30,594 nucleotides of DNA from an uncultured Muribaculaceae bacterium. GTDB lineage: Bacteria; Bacteroidota; Bacteroidia; Bacteroidales; Muribaculaceae. The DNA is taken from positions 1 to 30,594 of the forward strand of contig CAJTRT010000029.1 in assembly GCA_910579105.1 (NCBI GenBank), in the 5' to 3' direction. Below are positions 14,966-23,110 of the stretch, piece by piece (the stretch's first letter is position 1; every line of letters begins with the position of its first letter). The notes under the pieces are model-generated. The model made no database searches. It was not told where the DNA came from and saw nothing but the letters and a program-made list of their open reading frames with translations. Made by a program: the position numbers and the translations under genes.

Positions 14966-16362
14966 TCGACCGTCTGCTTGGTGAACGTGAAAGTCAGCTT
15001 GGCCTCCTTGAGGTTAAGCGCCGTCATAGCCGGGGTAAGCACATACGGCGTGATCGCGCTTATATAGGTAGTGGTGGAATAATAGCCCGACGAGTTTGTC
15101 TCGGTGGAGACTGTCACAGGCGTGAGCGTGAAAGTGTAATCCGCTGCGTCAACAGCGCCGTTTTTGTCGTATTCGTCGAGCATGCGCAGCAGATATGAGC
15201 GCAGGCCGCTGAAAGTATAGCAATTGTCCGCGGCATTGTACGCGGCCACAAACGAGGTGACATCGTCGGTGATTTCGTTATTTGCGAAGAAGTCTTCCTT
15301 GTTCTTGGAAAGAAGCATAAGCAGCTGCGAGGGAGGCGCGATATCGTAATCATTCTCGATCTCCTCGGCCGGTATCACCATGCTGAGGGAGTTGATCACA
15401 GCCATGCCTTCGGAACGGTCCTTGTATGACTTGATGACATCGAGCAGCGGGAAAGTCAGTTCCACGTCGCGCCCGGCGGGAGCCACGATCACAGCCTCAC
15501 CGTCGTCAATCCGCCGGCTGAGAGACTCGGCCATGGTGTAGCTGATGTTGTTATTGGTAATCACAACCGGCGTGACGGCGTAATAAGTGCCGGCCTGAGG
15601 CACCTTCACCTCCTTGCCGTCGTCGTCAGTGCCCATCGTATGGTAATGCATACGCATCACAACCGACTCGAAGCGGGTCACACGGCCCGAACCGTATGAA
15701 TTGCGCACATATATGCCGGGGAAATGCTTGGCGAAAGCTGTCGGCGAAGCATACGCCGACGGATTATCGCGATACAGCGTGAACAGTTCTCTGCCCAGCG
15801 AAAGCGGCAGCTTCACACTTACCTGGCGGTATGAGAGCTTCTTTACCGAATCCGTCTGCCCCAGGGCGTTTACAGCGTAAATTTTCGACGCGATAGGCCT
15901 TGACGGGTCGAAGCACTCGTCCGCCACGGGGTCAAAGTCGCTGTAAATCGGATACGGGAGCGCCTTTGTCAGCCGGAACACCTCAAGCCCCATTGGAGCC
16001 ACGGAATCGCCGACGAACGCCCCGATCGGCATGGTCAGCACCAGGTTGAGCGAGTCAATGTCGTCAACGGTCACCTCGGGCAAGGCGATGTTCTGGGCCG
16101 GCATGAACTGCGTCACGAAGTCGGAGCTGAATCTGCCATATCCGTCGGCATTGATGGTGCCGAGTATCTCGGTAATCGTGCGCGACTGCACCTTGGTGTT
16201 GTCAACCACCCTGCCGGCAATAGTGAAGGAGTCTTCGATCACCACCTCCGACTTGTCCGTGACGAGAGAGGAACCGATATCCTCCGTCGTGTCCTTGCAG
16301 CCTGTCAGCAGCGACAGAGCGGCGACCGGGAGAATCATGGCGGCGTATAGCTTCATTGTCAT
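14962..16362 (-). CDS. DUF4270 family lipoprotein
   Basis: 466 residues. The signal ends in a lipobox (LSLLTGC), with a Cys at about residue 22 followed by KDTTEDIGSSLV, the characteristic opening of DUF4270 proteins. The rest is beta-rich: a YGRFSSDFVTQF stretch, IDSLNLVLTM, and a C-terminal half ending in LTFTFTKQTVD. No catalytic motif is seen. It is probably anchored to the outer membrane. Two starts (16362 MTMK, or 16356 MK) are both possible and differ by two residues. It follows the glycogen-synthase-like gene by 11 bases, clearly the same transcript; I recall the same pairing in other Bacteroidetes. The stop lies inside the 29-base repeat. Function unknown. Confidence 0.88.
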   Translation of the reverse strand: MTMKLYAAMILPVAALSLLTGCKDTTEDIGSSLVTDKSEVVIEDSFTIAGRVVDNTKVQSRTITEILGTINADGYGRFSSDFVTQFMPAQNIALPEVTVDDIDSLNLVLTMPIGAFVGDSVAPMGLEVFRLTKALPYPIYSDFDPVADECFDPSRPIASKIYAVNALGQTDSVKKLSYRQVSVKLPLSLGRELFTLYRDNPSAYASPTAFAKHFPGIYVRNSYGSGRVTRFESVVMRMHYHTMGTDDDGKEVKVPQAGTYYAVTPVVITNNNISYTMAESLSRRIDDGEAVIVAPAGRDVELTFPLLDVIKSYKDRSEGMAVINSLSMVIPAEEIENDYDIAPPSQLLMLLSKNKEDFFANNEITDDVTSFVAAYNAADNCYTFSGLRSYLLRMLDEYDKNGAVDAADYTFTLTPVTVSTETNSSGYYSTTTYISAITPYVLTPAMTALNLKEAKLTFTFTKQTVD

Positions 16363-16373
16363 TCGCGGGAGAA

Positions 16374-17183
16374 TTAGAGGGAATTGTAGAATTCGACCAT
16401 CGGGGCGCCCTCAACCTCGTCGGACCAGGATTCGAGAACGGGCTTGCCGGAAGCCTTGGCGTATTCCACGAGATCGGCGGGCACGCCTTCCGAGGCTATC
16501 ACAAGGCCGTCGGCATAGTCGACAGCGAGCTTGTTAAGGGCAACCCAGTCTACCGGGCCGGCGCCGAGGGTCGCGATTTCCTCTTCCGAAAAACCGTCCA
16601 TCCGGAGCTTTTCCTGGAAACGCGGATTAAGGGTGCCCTCGAAAACGTCATTGAAAATCGAGAACACGACCTTGGCCCGGCCGATCGTAGGATCCTCAGA
16701 ATATGATTTTTTCAAGTATAGCGGCGCGAGCGCGGATATCCAGCCCGAGCAGTGTATCAGCGCGGGTTCCCACCGGAGTTTTTTGGCAGTCTCCATAACT
16801 CCGCGCATGAAAAAAATAAGGCGCTCGTCATTTTCTTCGGGAGTCTCGCGGATCTCGAGGTCGCTGACCCCGTGATGGCGGAAATAGTCGTCGTTGTCGA
16901 TAAAGTAGACCTGCATGCGCGAGCTCTGGAGCGTCGCGACTTTGATGATCAGCGGGTGGTCGTTGTCGTCAACCGGGATATTCAGCCCTGAGAGACGTAT
17001 CACCTCGTGAAGCTGGTTCCGGCGCTCGTTTATGCAGCCGTATTTCGGCATGAACGTCCTGACCTCGAATCCCTCTTCCTGCACGCGGTGGGGTATGTAC
17101 TGGCATAGATGGCCTAAGTGTGTTTCGGGGAGGTAAGGCGTTACTTCCTGGGAGATGTAGAGTACTTTTTGCTTGCTGTTCAT
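16374..17183 (-). CDS. Glycogen/starch synthase N-terminal-domain protein, probably inactive
   Basis: 269 residues from the ATG at 17183 (MNSKQKVLYISQEV); the open frame to 17300 adds 39 residues of unlikely sequence. It resembles only the N-terminal Rossmann half (GT5) of GlgA: LYISQEVTPYL at 8-18, GFEVRTFMPKYGCINERR, an IHCSGW block where GlgA has its H-x-HDW region, and FSIFNDVFEG. The usual length is about 480 residues, so the ADP-glucose-binding C-terminal half is absent. The KTGGL motif near the N-terminus is replaced by PETHLGHL. It is therefore unlikely to make glycogen. The DUF4270 lipoprotein gene follows by 11 bases. A conserved regulatory or sugar-binding role is possible but unproven. 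Confidence 0.85.
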   Translation of the reverse strand: MNSKQKVLYISQEVTPYLPETHLGHLCQYIPHRVQEEGFEVRTFMPKYGCINERRNQLHEVIRLSGLNIPVDDNDHPLIIKVATLQSSRMQVYFIDNDDYFRHHGVSDLEIRETPEENDERLIFFMRGVMETAKKLRWEPALIHCSGWISALAPLYLKKSYSEDPTIGRAKVVFSIFNDVFEGTLNPRFQEKLRMDGFSEEEIATLGAGPVDWVALNKLAVDYADGLVIASEGVPADLVEYAKASGKPVLESWSDEVEGAPMVEFYNSL

Positions 17184-17303
17184 CAAGGTGTTATGGCTTA
17201 CGCGGCGCCCGCCTGGGGCGCAGACTGTTTCTGGTTGGAGCTGCCACGGCTGTTTAGCGACAGGCTGTCGCGGCTTGGCTGGCCATAGGCAATCTCTCAA
17301 ACG

Positions 17304-17311
17304 CGAAGTTA
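17304..17311 (-). promoter_or_regulatory. Possible -7 box for the glycogen-synthase-like/DUF4270 unit
   Basis: Minus strand TAACTTCG, one mismatch from consensus; TTTG at 17338-17335 is 23 bases away, slightly long. The leader would be about 115 bases and contains a small inverted repeat (GCGACA...TGTCGC). The 310-base gap 17184-17493 holds this box and the terminator at 17432; no gene is seen. Confidence 0.35.
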
Positions 17312-17431
17312 CAAATTTTTTCCGAGATTATCGCCAAACCGGCTCAAAAACAACCGATACGGCACCGCGGGCGCGTCATAGGCGACCATCAGTAACAGCG
17401 GACGCCACTCCCGTACACGCGCACGAAAAAA

Positions 17432-17462
17432 GGCGCTGTGTCTGATCATATGACACAGCGCC
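17432..17462 (-). terminator. Terminator of the rpmB-rpmG-DUF4295 operon
   Basis: 11-bp perfect stem (17432-17442 with 17452-17462), 9-base loop, followed on the minus strand by a run of six T's. It is placed 31 bases after the DUF4295 stop. The stem core GGCGCTGTGTC is the same as in the rprY hairpin. Confidence 0.85.
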
Positions 17463-17493
17463 CTGTTCTTTTCGGGCCTTGTTGGGTAAAGGC

Positions 17494-17643
17494 TTATTTC
17501 AGGAGGTCCTTGACGGCGTCGTTGGGAACCATCTGTTCCTGGAAGGTGTAAGCGCCGGTCTTGGGCGACTTCACCATTTTGATAACCTTGGAGTAGGTAC
17601 GGCCTTCACCTTTCTGAAGAGATGCGACGGTTTTCTTTGCCAT
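17494..17643 (-). CDS. DUF4295 family protein, probable ribosomal protein bL38
   Basis: 49 residues: begins MAKKTVASLQKGEGRTYSKV and ends NDAVKDLLK. It is highly basic in the first 35 residues, as expected for a small rRNA-binding protein. It is the third gene of a unit with rpmB and rpmG, 40 bases after rpmG. DUF4295 is restricted to Bacteroidetes, and I recall that a Flavobacterium ribosome structure reported such a protein as a new large-subunit protein named bL38; I cannot check that here. Its position in a ribosomal operon supports that role independently. Confidence 0.85.
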   Translation of the reverse strand: MAKKTVASLQKGEGRTYSKVIKMVKSPKTGAYTFQEQMVPNDAVKDLLK

Positions 17644-17683
17644 ATCGAGTCAAATATTTATGGTTGGGGTGAGGTTTCGGTGA

Positions 17684-17872
17684 TTATTTGATTTCCTTGT
17701 GCACTGTCATGCGCTTGAGGATGGGGTTGTATTTCTTGAGCTCGAGACGCTCGGTGGTGTTCTTGCGGTTCTTGGTGGTGATGTATCGCGAAGTTCCGGG
17801 CATGCCGCTCGCCTTGTGCTCGGTGCATTCGAGGATTACCTGTACGCGGTTACCTTTTGCTTTCTTTGCCAT
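17684..17872 (-). CDS. rpmG: 50S ribosomal protein L33 (bL33)
   Basis: 62 residues, MAKKAKGNRVQVILECTEHK to LKRMTVHKEIK. Typical features are RYITTKNRKNT and the YNPILKRMT block near the C-terminus. It has only one cysteine, so it is the zinc-independent form, lacking the two CxxC pairs. The start follows the rpmB stop by three bases; the two are surely co-transcribed and may be translationally coupled. Confidence 0.97.
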   Translation of the reverse strand: MAKKAKGNRVQVILECTEHKASGMPGTSRYITTKNRKNTTERLELKKYNPILKRMTVHKEIK

Positions 17873-17875
17873 TGT

Positions 17876-18133
17876 TTAGAAGTCTAAAGTTTTGATTTCA
17901 GTTAAATAACCCTTTGCGATAGCCTGTTTGATGGCGGCGTCAAGCCCCATCTTGTTGATATTGCGCAGGCCGGCAGCCGAGATGGTGAGAAGCACCCAGG
18001 TATCCTGCTCCACCCAGTAGAAGCGGCGGTTAAAGAGGTTCACATTGAAGCGGCGCTTGGTGTGGCGCTTCGAGTGCGATACGTTATTTCCTGTAATCGC
18101 TTTTTTGCCTGTAATCTGACAAATCTTTGACAT
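17876..18133 (-). CDS. rpmB: 50S ribosomal protein L28 (bL28)
   Basis: 85 residues beginning MSKICQITGKKAITGNNVSHS, with the family's KRRFNVNL and RRFYW blocks and a C-terminal ISAAGLRNINKMGL segment. Most of the zinc-binding cysteines seen in some L28 proteins are missing. It is the first gene of the rpmB-rpmG-DUF4295 unit, with a leader of about 125 bases and a promoter back-to-back with that of nadE. Confidence 0.97.
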   Translation of the reverse strand: MSKICQITGKKAITGNNVSHSKRHTKRRFNVNLFNRRFYWVEQDTWVLLTISAAGLRNINKMGLDAAIKQAIAKGYLTEIKTLDF

Positions 18134-18260
18134 GGCTGTTTGGTTCTTGTTTTCTTTGTTCTTAGCGTAGAGCGACTTGGGGCCGCCATCTCATAACTCA
18201 TATCACCCCGCGGACGCATCTTTTCCAGGGGCTTTTTTCGGAGGTGCCGCAAATCAGAGT

Positions 18261-18293
18261 GCAAAGTAAGCTATTTTTCCCGTAACAGCCAAA
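18261..18293 (-). promoter_or_regulatory. Promoter of the rpmB operon
   Basis: On the minus strand: TTTG (18293-18290), 21 bases, then TACTTTGC (18268-18261), a one-base-shorter variant of TAnnTTTG. It faces away from the nadE promoter, and the two -33 elements are only three bases apart. Confidence 0.55.
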
Positions 18294-18296
18294 TTT

Positions 18297-18327
18297 TTTG
18301 CCGGTTAATTTCTTTTTGCTACATTCG
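18297..18327 (+). promoter_or_regulatory. Promoter of nadE
   Basis: TTTG at 18297-18300, 19-base spacer, TACATTCG at 18320-18327 (one mismatch to the -7 consensus). The leader to the ATG at 18422 is about 90 bases. Confidence 0.5.
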
Positions 18328-18421
18328 CGTGGCAGGGCGCGGAGAGCCGACGCCCCGCCTCCGACATACACCAGCCGGAGTGGTCCGTCCCCTCTGGCGC
18401 ATAACGTAAAAACGACATCAG

Positions 18422-20362
18422 ATGAAGCATGGATTTTTCCGCGCCGCGGCGTGCGTGCCCTCTGTCGCGGTGGCCGACGTCAAGGCCAACACCGCCCACA
18501 TCATACAAATGATAAACAAGGCCGAGGAGGCTGGCGCCGACCTCGCGGTGTTCCCCGAGCTGTGCGTCACGGGCTACACCTGCGGCGACCTCTTCCACAA
18601 CGCGGCCCTGCTCGACGCGGCCGGGCGCGCCCTGGCCGAAATCGCGGCCGCTACCCGCGGGCTGCACGTCGCGGCCGTCATTGGCATACCGCTGCGCTCG
18701 GGCTGCATGCTGCTGAACTGCGGCGCTCTCCTGGCCGACGGAAGATGCCCGCTGATACGGCCCAAGCAGTACATACCCAACTACAACGAGTTCTATGAGA
18801 AGCGCATATGGCGCACCGGGCACGGGCTGCCCGAAGAACGCGTAGCGCTGCCCGGCATCCCCGGAGAGCCGACCCTCGTCAGCACCACCGCGCTGGCGGA
18901 TGTCGCCGGCGCGAAAGTCGGCATGGAGATATGCGAGGACCTGTGGGTGCCGATACCGCCGTCGAGTTTCCAGGCGGTCGGGGGAGCCGAGATCATAGCC
19001 AACCTGTCGGCCTCCGACGACCTGACCGGGAAGCACGCATACCTGCGGCGCCTGATCGCGCAGCAGAGCGCCCGGTGCGTGTGCGGCTACGTCTACTCCT
19101 CCGCCGGGTTCGGCGAGTCGAGCACCGACCTCGTGTTCGACGGCAAAGGTTTCATCGCCGAGAACGGCGCGATCCTTGACGAAACAAACCGGTGGAGCAA
19201 CGACCCGCAGATAATAATACGGGACATCGACATCGAGGCGCTGCGCCACGACCGCATGCACCAGGGCACATTCACCGACTGCGCCCGCCGCATAGCCCCG
19301 GGAGGGGCAGAGGCCGTCCCCGCCCCCACACCCGGCAACGGCGCTGCCGGGTGGTCGCTCCTCCGCGACGTCAACCCGCACCCCTTCGTCCCCTCGTCTG
19401 ACGCCGAACTCGACAGCCGGTCGGCCGAAGTGCTGGAAATCCAGGCCGCCGGTCTCGCCCAGCGCCTCAAGGCCACCGGATGCGAGACACTGGTGATCGG
19501 CATATCCGGCGGACTGGACTCCACCCTTGCGCTGCTCGTGGCCACCCGCGCTTTCGACCGCCTCGGCCTCGAAAGAAAGGGAATAGTCGGAGTGACCATG
19601 CCGGGATTCGGCACCTCGGGGCGCACGCACTCCAACGCTCTGACACTTATGGAAGCTCTTGGAATCACATACCGCGAAATCCCTATCGCGAAGGCCGTCG
19701 AACAGCATTTCTCCGACATAGGCCACAACCCGGCTCTCCGCGACGCCACATACGAGAACTCCCAGGCGCGCGAGCGCACGCAGATACTCATGGACCTCGC
19801 CAACCAGCTTGGCGGCATGGTGCTCGGCACCGGCGACCTCTCGGAACTCGCCCTCGGATGGGCCACCTACAACGGCGACCACATGTCGATGTACGGCGTG
19901 AACGCCTCCGTGCCGAAGACCCTCGTCGGGCACCTCGTTCGATGGTCGGCCTCGAAAACCGACAACGCGGCCATACGCCGCGCCCTGCTCGACATCGCCG
20001 ACACCCCGATCTCGCCCGAACTGCTCCCCGCCGACGGAGACGGCAGGATAGCCCAGAAGACCGAAGACCTCGTGGGCCCCTACGAGCTGCACGATTTCTT
20101 CCTCTATTACATGCTCCGCTTCGGATTCTCTCCCCGGCGCATATTCCTGCTGGCCCGCGCGGCGTTCCCAGAGCGCCCGGCCGAGGAAATCGCGCATTGG
20201 CTCCGCACGTTCTGCCGCCGGTTCTTCAGCCAGCAGTTCAAGCGCTCCTGCATGCCCGACGGCCCCAAGGTCGGCTCCGTGAGCCTGTCGCCCCGCGGCG
20301 ACTGGCGCATGCCGTCCGATGCCGCCGCGACCCTGTGGCTGGCGGAATGTGACAATCTGTAA
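18422..20362 (+). CDS. nadE: Glutamine-dependent NAD(+) synthetase
   Basis: 646 residues, the long two-domain form. Residues 1-280 are a nitrilase-type glutaminase with the Glu-Lys-Cys triad at E46 (VFPELCVTG), K115 (RPKQYIPNY) and C171 (GMEICEDLW). Residues about 335-630 are the ATP-dependent synthetase with the P-loop SGGLDS (362-367) and the GTGDLSELALGW block. It amidates nicotinate adenine dinucleotide to NAD+ using glutamine as ammonia source, the last step of NAD synthesis, in the cytoplasm. The ATG at 18422 gives a proper N-terminus (FFRAAACVPSVAVAD). It is monocistronic between a divergent ribosomal operon and a long hairpin at 20395. Confidence 0.97.
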   Translation: MKHGFFRAAACVPSVAVADVKANTAHIIQMINKAEEAGADLAVFPELCVTGYTCGDLFHNAALLDAAGRALAEIAAATRGLHVAAVIGIPLRSGCMLLNCGALLADGRCPLIRPKQYIPNYNEFYEKRIWRTGHGLPEERVALPGIPGEPTLVSTTALADVAGAKVGMEICEDLWVPIPPSSFQAVGGAEIIANLSASDDLTGKHAYLRRLIAQQSARCVCGYVYSSAGFGESSTDLVFDGKGFIAENGAILDETNRWSNDPQIIIRDIDIEALRHDRMHQGTFTDCARRIAPGGAEAVPAPTPGNGAAGWSLLRDVNPHPFVPSSDAELDSRSAEVLEIQAAGLAQRLKATGCETLVIGISGGLDSTLALLVATRAFDRLGLERKGIVGVTMPGFGTSGRTHSNALTLMEALGITYREIPIAKAVEQHFSDIGHNPALRDATYENSQARERTQILMDLANQLGGMVLGTGDLSELALGWATYNGDHMSMYGVNASVPKTLVGHLVRWSASKTDNAAIRRALLDIADTPISPELLPADGDGRIAQKTEDLVGPYELHDFFLYYMLRFGFSPRRIFLLARAAFPERPAEEIAHWLRTFCRRFFSQQFKRSCMPDGPKVGSVSLSPRGDWRMPSDAAATLWLAECDNL

Positions 20363-20394
20363 AACGAGCTGTTAACCCGTCATACTAGCGCCTA

Positions 20395-20455
20395 CCGATT
20401 GGCGGCCCCGCGAAAAACGTGTTGTAAAACATATTTTCGCGGAGCCGCCAATCGG
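20395..20455. terminator. Long inverted repeat after nadE
   Basis: 22-base arms (20395-20416 with 20434-20455) with a single mismatch, which becomes a G-U pair if read on the minus strand; loop of 17 bases. In the + direction it is followed by CTTGTTTTT, so it probably ends nadE transcription. It lies directly before the promoter box of the next gene. Confidence 0.7.
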
Positions 20456-20466
20456 CTTGTTTTTAC

Positions 20467-20474
20467 TACCTTTG
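20467..20474 (+). promoter_or_regulatory. -7 box for the 813-residue secreted protein
   Basis: TACCTTTG, exact consensus, 86 bases before the start at 20561. No TTTG at the normal -33 distance, which would fall in the right arm of the nadE terminator. Confidence 0.45.
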
Positions 20475-20560
20475 TCGCAATGTTGCGAAACAGGACAACC
20501 GACATCATTTACAACCACGATACATTTACAACCTAAATCTATTAACTATCCAGTTCACTT

Positions 20561-23002
20561 ATGAAGTGCTACTTTACTCTCGCGCTGGCGCTGCTTGCGG
20601 CGACAGCGGGTTCGGCATATGCCGAAACGACAGCATCAGCTAAATGGGCGCTGGGCACAGCAGTGTTCAACAACATTCCGGCCGATGTTACTCCTGATGG
20701 GATTTTCACGGCATCCGATGTCACTTACAACGGCTCAATCGGAACGGAGAAAAAACGTACCGCCAAACCCGCGTCTGGAGATATCGCCATGACAGGCTAT
20801 AATGCCGCGATGTCAAAAACCGTTGACAACGCATCTTACGTCGAGTTCTCTATGAGCGTGACAAAGCCGCTTACCGTTACAAATGTTTCCTGGGACTGGG
20901 CATCAATCAAGCATACATCAGGTATGGTCGATGTCGAACTTCTGATCGACGGGAACGCCGTTTCAATCACGAACGCACAGAAGCCCGCCCGCACTAACGA
21001 AGATGCGACTGCCGATGCAGACAAGGATTATCATTTCACCAAAGACTTAGAAGTAGCAAGCGCCAACCAGACCTTGGCACTCCGCTTTTATATGTATGGT
21101 GATGCGACAAAAGCTCGCACAATAGGCCTCGCCAACGTCACCGTCACAGGTTTGGTAGCGGACGAGACTCCGGTTGATCCCGGCTTCGGCGAAGACGCGC
21201 TCGCCGCTCCCGCCGCCTGGCCGACCAACGGCAACGCCATGCTCCCCCTCCAGGGCGACATCAAGCTCACTTTCGCCGCTGACGTTACCGTGGCAGGCAA
21301 GGCCGATCTCAACGGCACCCAGCTCGACATGACAGCCGAGGGCGCCACCGTGACCATCCCCTACACCGGACTGGCCGCTTCCACCGAGTACACGCTGACC
21401 ATCCCCGCCAAGACCGTCGGCAACGCCGAGGCAGCCAACGAGGCACTGACCTACACCTTCACCACCCGCCCGGCCAACGTGCTCTTCTACTCCGACTTCA
21501 ACGAGTACCCCTACGGCTACTACGAGCAATACGGCCTCCCGTTCATTACCGACAACGTCAACATCCTCGCCAAAGGATCCACCAACAAGACTGCCACCGC
21601 CGGCGGCATGACATTCTTCAGCGGAACCAGCGGCCGAGTGGTCGCCCTCAAGGCTAATTGCATGTCCACCGACACCGAGGCCGATTACGGCCCCAACACA
21701 GAAGCCGACCAGGGCGCGTCTGTCCGCGCCGCTCAGCTCATTGACGGCGGCAACGGCCTTTATGTGGAGTTCCCGGAAGTCGAAGGCCCGGTTGACGTGA
21801 CATTCTTCATCGCCAACGCCAGAACAACCGCTGGAACAATCGCCCTCACCGACGAACTCGGCGACACAAAGGCACCTCTGGCCACATTCGAGCTTCCCGC
21901 CGCCAAGCGCATGTCGAAATTTACCTACACCTACCCCTATAAGGGCACCGTTCGTCTGCGCCTCTACAATATGAAGAACCAGATCAACATCAACGACGCC
22001 ATGATTGTCAAGGGCGAGGGCGAGGGCATCGACAAGCCCGTGATCAAGGACGAGGAAGCCCCCGTGCTGGTAAAGGCATGGCCCTCCGACGCGCCTTACG
22101 CTCCCGTTGAAGGCTCCATCGTGCTCGAATACAGCGAGACCGTGGTAATAACAGGCAAGGCAACAGTTAACGGAGTCGAGACCGACGTCACCGTCGACGG
22201 CAATAAAGCCACCATCGCCTACTCCGGCCTTGAGAACGGCAAAACCTACATTGTGAACATACCCGCCGTGGCCGACGAGGCCGGCAATGAGCTGCCCGCT
22301 TCCGAAATGACCATCAATACCGTGGCCGCCGACGTTCTTTACTACACCGATTACGCGTTCTTCCCCTACGCCTACTGGAATCTCTACAACATGTACCCCG
22401 CCGACGGCGCTGACAACGGCGACATCCTCGCCAAGAACTCGTCAGACAAGACCGTGGAAATCGCCGGCCTGACCTATGTCGTAGGCCCCACCGCCGGCCG
22501 CGTGGTGGCCATGGGCAAGTCCAACCTCCAGGAGGATCCCGACGGAGTAGACGCGTCCCAGCGCTGCGCCCAGATCAGCGGCGGCGGTGCCGACGGCCTC
22601 TATGTGGAGCTTCCCGAAGTTCTCGGCCCCTGCAAGCTGACCCTCAAGATCGGCAACTCTACCGCCAAGGCTTTCGACTTCACCCTGCGCGACGCCGTTA
22701 ACTCGGAAAGCGCCATCGCCACCTTCAGCACAACCGCTGACAAGAAGATGTTCAAGTTCGAGCACGTTGTGGAAGCCGCTACTCCTGTGAAGTTCCGCAT
22801 ATATAACAACGGCAACCAGTTCAACCTCCACGACATCCTCCTGACCAAGTACACTGGCACGGTAGGTGTGGCCGACGTGGCTGCCGAAGCCGACGCTCCC
22901 GCCGTCTACTACAACCTCCAGGGCGTGCGCGTCGAAAACCCCGCCGAGGGGCTCTACATCCGCGTCCGCGGCAACAAAGTTGACAAGGTAGTTATCAAGT
23001 AA
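20561..23002 (+). CDS. Large secreted multidomain protein with duplicated Ig-like + beta-sandwich module
   Basis: 813 residues with a signal peptide (1-21, ending AYAET). Residues 22-200 form one beta-rich domain. Two similar modules follow: 205-490 and 495-765. Each starts with an SbsA-like bacterial Ig domain (AWPTNGNAMLP... and AWPSDAPYAP..., both with a TVTIPYTGL/KATIAYSGL strand and a TIPA/NIPA strand). Each then continues with a second domain opening VLFYSDFNEYPYGY or VLYYTDYAFFPYAY and sharing GRVVA, GLYVE(F/L)PEV and RLYN/RIYN blocks. The C-terminus (about 783-813: YYNLQGVRV, GLYIRV, VDKVVIK) resembles the short C-terminal signature of many secreted Prevotella/Muribaculaceae proteins, possibly a type IX secretion signal. 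No catalytic residues are recognised. Probably a surface or secreted adhesive or glycan-binding protein; that is inferred. Confidence 0.85.
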   Translation: MKCYFTLALALLAATAGSAYAETTASAKWALGTAVFNNIPADVTPDGIFTASDVTYNGSIGTEKKRTAKPASGDIAMTGYNAAMSKTVDNASYVEFSMSVTKPLTVTNVSWDWASIKHTSGMVDVELLIDGNAVSITNAQKPARTNEDATADADKDYHFTKDLEVASANQTLALRFYMYGDATKARTIGLANVTVTGLVADETPVDPGFGEDALAAPAAWPTNGNAMLPLQGDIKLTFAADVTVAGKADLNGTQLDMTAEGATVTIPYTGLAASTEYTLTIPAKTVGNAEAANEALTYTFTTRPANVLFYSDFNEYPYGYYEQYGLPFITDNVNILAKGSTNKTATAGGMTFFSGTSGRVVALKANCMSTDTEADYGPNTEADQGASVRAAQLIDGGNGLYVEFPEVEGPVDVTFFIANARTTAGTIALTDELGDTKAPLATFELPAAKRMSKFTYTYPYKGTVRLRLYNMKNQININDAMIVKGEGEGIDKPVIKDEEAPVLVKAWPSDAPYAPVEGSIVLEYSETVVITGKATVNGVETDVTVDGNKATIAYSGLENGKTYIVNIPAVADEAGNELPASEMTINTVAADVLYYTDYAFFPYAYWNLYNMYPADGADNGDILAKNSSDKTVEIAGLTYVVGPTAGRVVAMGKSNLQEDPDGVDASQRCAQISGGGADGLYVELPEVLGPCKLTLKIGNSTAKAFDFTLRDAVNSESAIATFSTTADKKMFKFEHVVEAATPVKFRIYNNGNQFNLHDILLTKYTGTVGVADVAAEADAPAVYYNLQGVRVENPAEGLYIRVRGNKVDKVVIK

Positions 23003-23041
23003 GATTTCCCCACCGCGGATGCTCCCGCGTCCGCCAAACGA

Positions 23042-23079
23042 AACAGCGCCTCCGTCGCAATGCCGACGGAGGCGCTGTT
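23042..23079. terminator. Bidirectional terminator hairpin
   Basis: 16-bp perfect stem (23042-23057 with 23064-23079), loop CAATGC. It lies between the convergent 813-residue protein gene and the flavodiiron gene, 40 and 32 bases from their stops. Minus-strand flank TTTCGTTTGG is the better U-run. Confidence 0.8.
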
Positions 23080-23110
23080 ATATCTACGCGCGATTCTTCA
23101 AATCGGGAAA

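Noticed and set aside
18040..18264. Arg/Lys-rich minus-strand frame overlapping rpmB and its leader
   Set aside because: Out of frame with rpmB, spans the promoter-proximal leader, and the basic composition follows from reading the ribosomal gene in another frame.
18305..20197. 630-codon open frame antisense to nadE
   Set aside because: Its predicted protein is rich in Gly, Val, Arg and His with no domain, and lies wholly opposite a clear NAD synthetase; GC-rich codon use opens such antisense frames (also opposite the amylase, flavodiiron, catalase and guaB genes).
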